Source: Butyricicoccus intestinisimiae
GTDB lineage: Bacteria > Bacillota > Clostridia > Oscillospirales > Butyricicoccaceae
Length of the DNA stretch: 64,000 nucleotides
Assembly (NCBI RefSeq): GCF_018918345.1
Contig: NZ_JAHLQI010000002.1
Span: forward strand, 372,001-436,000
Direction: 5' to 3'
Shown: positions 62,658 to 64,000 of the stretch, piece after piece
How positions within the stretch are numbered: the first letter of the stretch is position 1
How the letters are laid out: the number at the start of each line of letters is the position of its first letter
Translations under genes and position numbers: made by a program
Notes under the pieces: generated by a model
Databases searched by the model: none
Seen by the model: only the letters and a program-made list of their open reading frames with translations
Told to the model about the DNA's origin: nothing

Positions 62658-62729
62658 ACACAAATCCATTGTAAGAAAAACTAAATTTTTGTGAATAAAC
62701 CGTATTTTGTTTCATAACACAAAAAATTC

Positions 62730-62758
62730 TTTACTTCTCTCCCCGCTTTCACTATAAT
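62730..62758 (+). promoter_or_regulatory. Promoter of prfB
   Basis: TTTACT (62730-62735) and TATAAT (62753-62758) are 17 bp apart, 47 nt before the TTG start. Confidence 0.75.
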
Positions 62759-62804
62759 ATAGAGTTAAGAACATATGATTTTTTATTTGTGAGGAGAATT
62801 TACT

Positions 62805-63932
62805 TTGGCACTCATTGAATTTGAAGAATACCGCCAGAAGCTGCACGATCTCAAGCCTGCCATCGAGGAGCTTGGTCAGGCGTACAACCTCGAGCACGCT
62901 GCGGAAGAGGTAGAAGAACTGGAAAACCGCGCCTCCGAGCCGGGCTTCTGGGACGACACGGAAAAATCTCAGAAAATCCTGCAGCGCACCAAGGCGCTCA
63001 AGGACAAGATTGAAGGTTATCATAACCTGTGCGGCCAGCAGGAAGATCTGCTGACGCTGTGCGACCTCGCCATCGAGATGGATGACGACTCCATGATCGA
63101 CGAGCTGCGCGAGGGCTTTGACGCGCTGAACGATGAGCTGGAGCGCCGCAAGCTGGCTACGCTGCTGCTCGGCGAGTACGATGCAAACAATGCGATTCTT
63201 TCGTTCCATGCCGGTGCAGGCGGAACCGAAGCACAGGACTGGTGCGACATGCTGTATCGCATGTACACCCGCTGGGCGGAGCGCCACGGCTTCAGCTATA
63301 AGATTCTGGACTATCTGGAAGGCGATGACGCCGGCCTGAAGTCCGCTTCTATTCTGATCGAAGGCGAAAACGCATACGGCTTCCTCAAGAGTGAATCCGG
63401 CGTACACCGTCTGGTTCGCATCTCTCCGTTTGACTCGTCCGGCCGCCGCCACACCTCGTTCTCCGCAGTTGAGGTTATGCCGGAAATCGACGATGACACG
63501 GAAGTTGATATCCGTCCGGAAGAAATCGACATGCAGGTGTTCCGTTCCTCCGGTGCAGGCGGTCAGCACATCAACAAGACCTCGTCCGCCGTTCGTCTGA
63601 CGCATAAGCCGACCGGCATCGTTGTCAGCTGCCAGACCGAACGAAGCCAGTTCCAGAACCGCGACAACTGTATGAAGATGCTGCGCGCAAAGCTGGTGGA
63701 AATCAAGGAGCGTGAGCACTTGGACAAAATCTCCGACATCAAGGGCGATCAGAAGAAGATCGAATGGGGCAGCCAGATTCGCTCCTATGTCTTTATGCCG
63801 TACACGCTGGCCAAGGACACCCGCACCGGATTTGAAAACAGCAACATCGACGCAGTCATGGACGGCGATATTGACGGCTTTATCACAGCATATCTGACTG
63901 CACAGGCTACCGGCGAGCTCAAAGCCAAGTAA
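62805..63932 (+). CDS. prfB: Peptide chain release factor 2, encoded without frameshift
   Basis: RF2 ends translation at UGA and UAA. The 375-residue protein has the RF2 tripeptide SPF in RISPFDSSGRRHTSF and the catalytic GGQ in SSGAGGQHINKTSSAVRLTH. The start is TTG at 62805 behind GAGGAG. Most RF2 genes need a +1 programmed frameshift near codon 25; here the frame runs straight through that place (LGQAYNLEHAAEE) with no UGA and no CTTTGA slip site, so autoregulation by frameshift is absent. Confidence 0.95.
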   Translation: MALIEFEEYRQKLHDLKPAIEELGQAYNLEHAAEEVEELENRASEPGFWDDTEKSQKILQRTKALKDKIEGYHNLCGQQEDLLTLCDLAIEMDDDSMIDELREGFDALNDELERRKLATLLLGEYDANNAILSFHAGAGGTEAQDWCDMLYRMYTRWAERHGFSYKILDYLEGDDAGLKSASILIEGENAYGFLKSESGVHRLVRISPFDSSGRRHTSFSAVEVMPEIDDDTEVDIRPEEIDMQVFRSSGAGGQHINKTSSAVRLTHKPTGIVVSCQTERSQFQNRDNCMKMLRAKLVEIKEREHLDKISDIKGDQKKIEWGSQIRSYVFMPYTLAKDTRTGFENSNIDAVMDGDIDGFITAYLTAQATGELKAK

Positions 63933-63934
63933 CC

Positions 63935-64000
63935 GTGAAAAAAAGACAGATTGTAAGCATTGCCCTGTGTTTTGTCTGCGCCGCCATCATCGGCATCTGC
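63935..64000 (+). CDS. Start of a further gene with a signal-like N-terminus, cut by the window edge
   Basis: A GTG at 63935, 2 nt after the prfB stop, opens a frame reading VKKRQIVSIALCFVCAAIIG: basic residues followed by a hydrophobic helix, typical of a signal peptide or membrane anchor. Only 22 codons are visible and there is no clear ribosome site, so translation may depend on prfB. No family can be named. Confidence 0.5.
   Translation, partial: MKKRQIVSIALCFVCAAIIGIC

Overview
The window reads as the chromosome of an anaerobic, endospore-forming Firmicute of class Clostridia. Evidence is sporulation genes sigG, sigE and spoIIGA, an AddAB recombinase, RNase J, a YoaR/VanW-type envelope protein, AGGAGG ribosome sites and near-consensus sigma-A promoters. 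GC content is moderate, apart from two AT-rich inserts. A gut Oscillospirales bacterium (Butyricicoccus/Agathobaculum-like) is my guess and rests on style, not on a marker gene.

Layout. 1-7811, minus strand: the 5' end of hflX, rpmE, addB-addA and a Gly-Phe tRNA pair. 8056-10154, plus strand: sigG, cobaltochelatase cbiK and a small lipoprotein. 10195-17832, minus strand: the most unusual block. A near-consensus promoter precedes a 1683-residue secreted GH20 hexosaminidase, followed 15 nt later by a 79-residue Cys-containing peptide, an HPr-kinase-like ATP-binding protein, a radical SAM/SPASM enzyme and a PqqD-like protein. This looks like a peptide-modification (RiPP) system. 18251-25125: tRNA-Pro, glyS, an Xre/membrane pair, pepF, an unknown DNA-binding-like gene, sigE and spoIIGA. 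25241-31523, minus strand: an ECF sigma/DUF4367 pair, a tandem array of three secreted paralogues alternating with small membrane proteins, and a PadR regulator. 31616-39112: ylmH, birA, a thioredoxin-reductase-like enzyme, RNase J with a structured leader, an SH3/3D wall protein behind a striking repeat array, then cupin-Smr-glutamine-amidotransferase genes. 39356-40671: an AT-rich restriction-modification pair. 40998-45618: a phosphodiester glycosidase, ogg, an HD hydrolase, a CCA-adding enzyme with a C-terminal HMA-like domain, and a DUF896 gene. 45690-47170: a second AT-rich island of two genes behind a 21-bp tandem repeat. 47270-64000: metY, an SLH protein, tatD, a YbjQ/MerR pair, metG, DUF975 and VanW membrane proteins, ychF, a zinc phospholipase-like gene, a membrane protein, secA, prfB and the start of one more gene.

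Regulation. Three envelope-related genes (36817, 57830 and 56284) carry direct-repeat boxes matching the published WalR half-site pattern (DTWACA, 5-nt spacer). Two sit just after the -10, one just upstream of the -35, which would fit one regulator repressing the first two and activating the third. No CRISPR array, prophage, rRNA or insertion sequence was seen.
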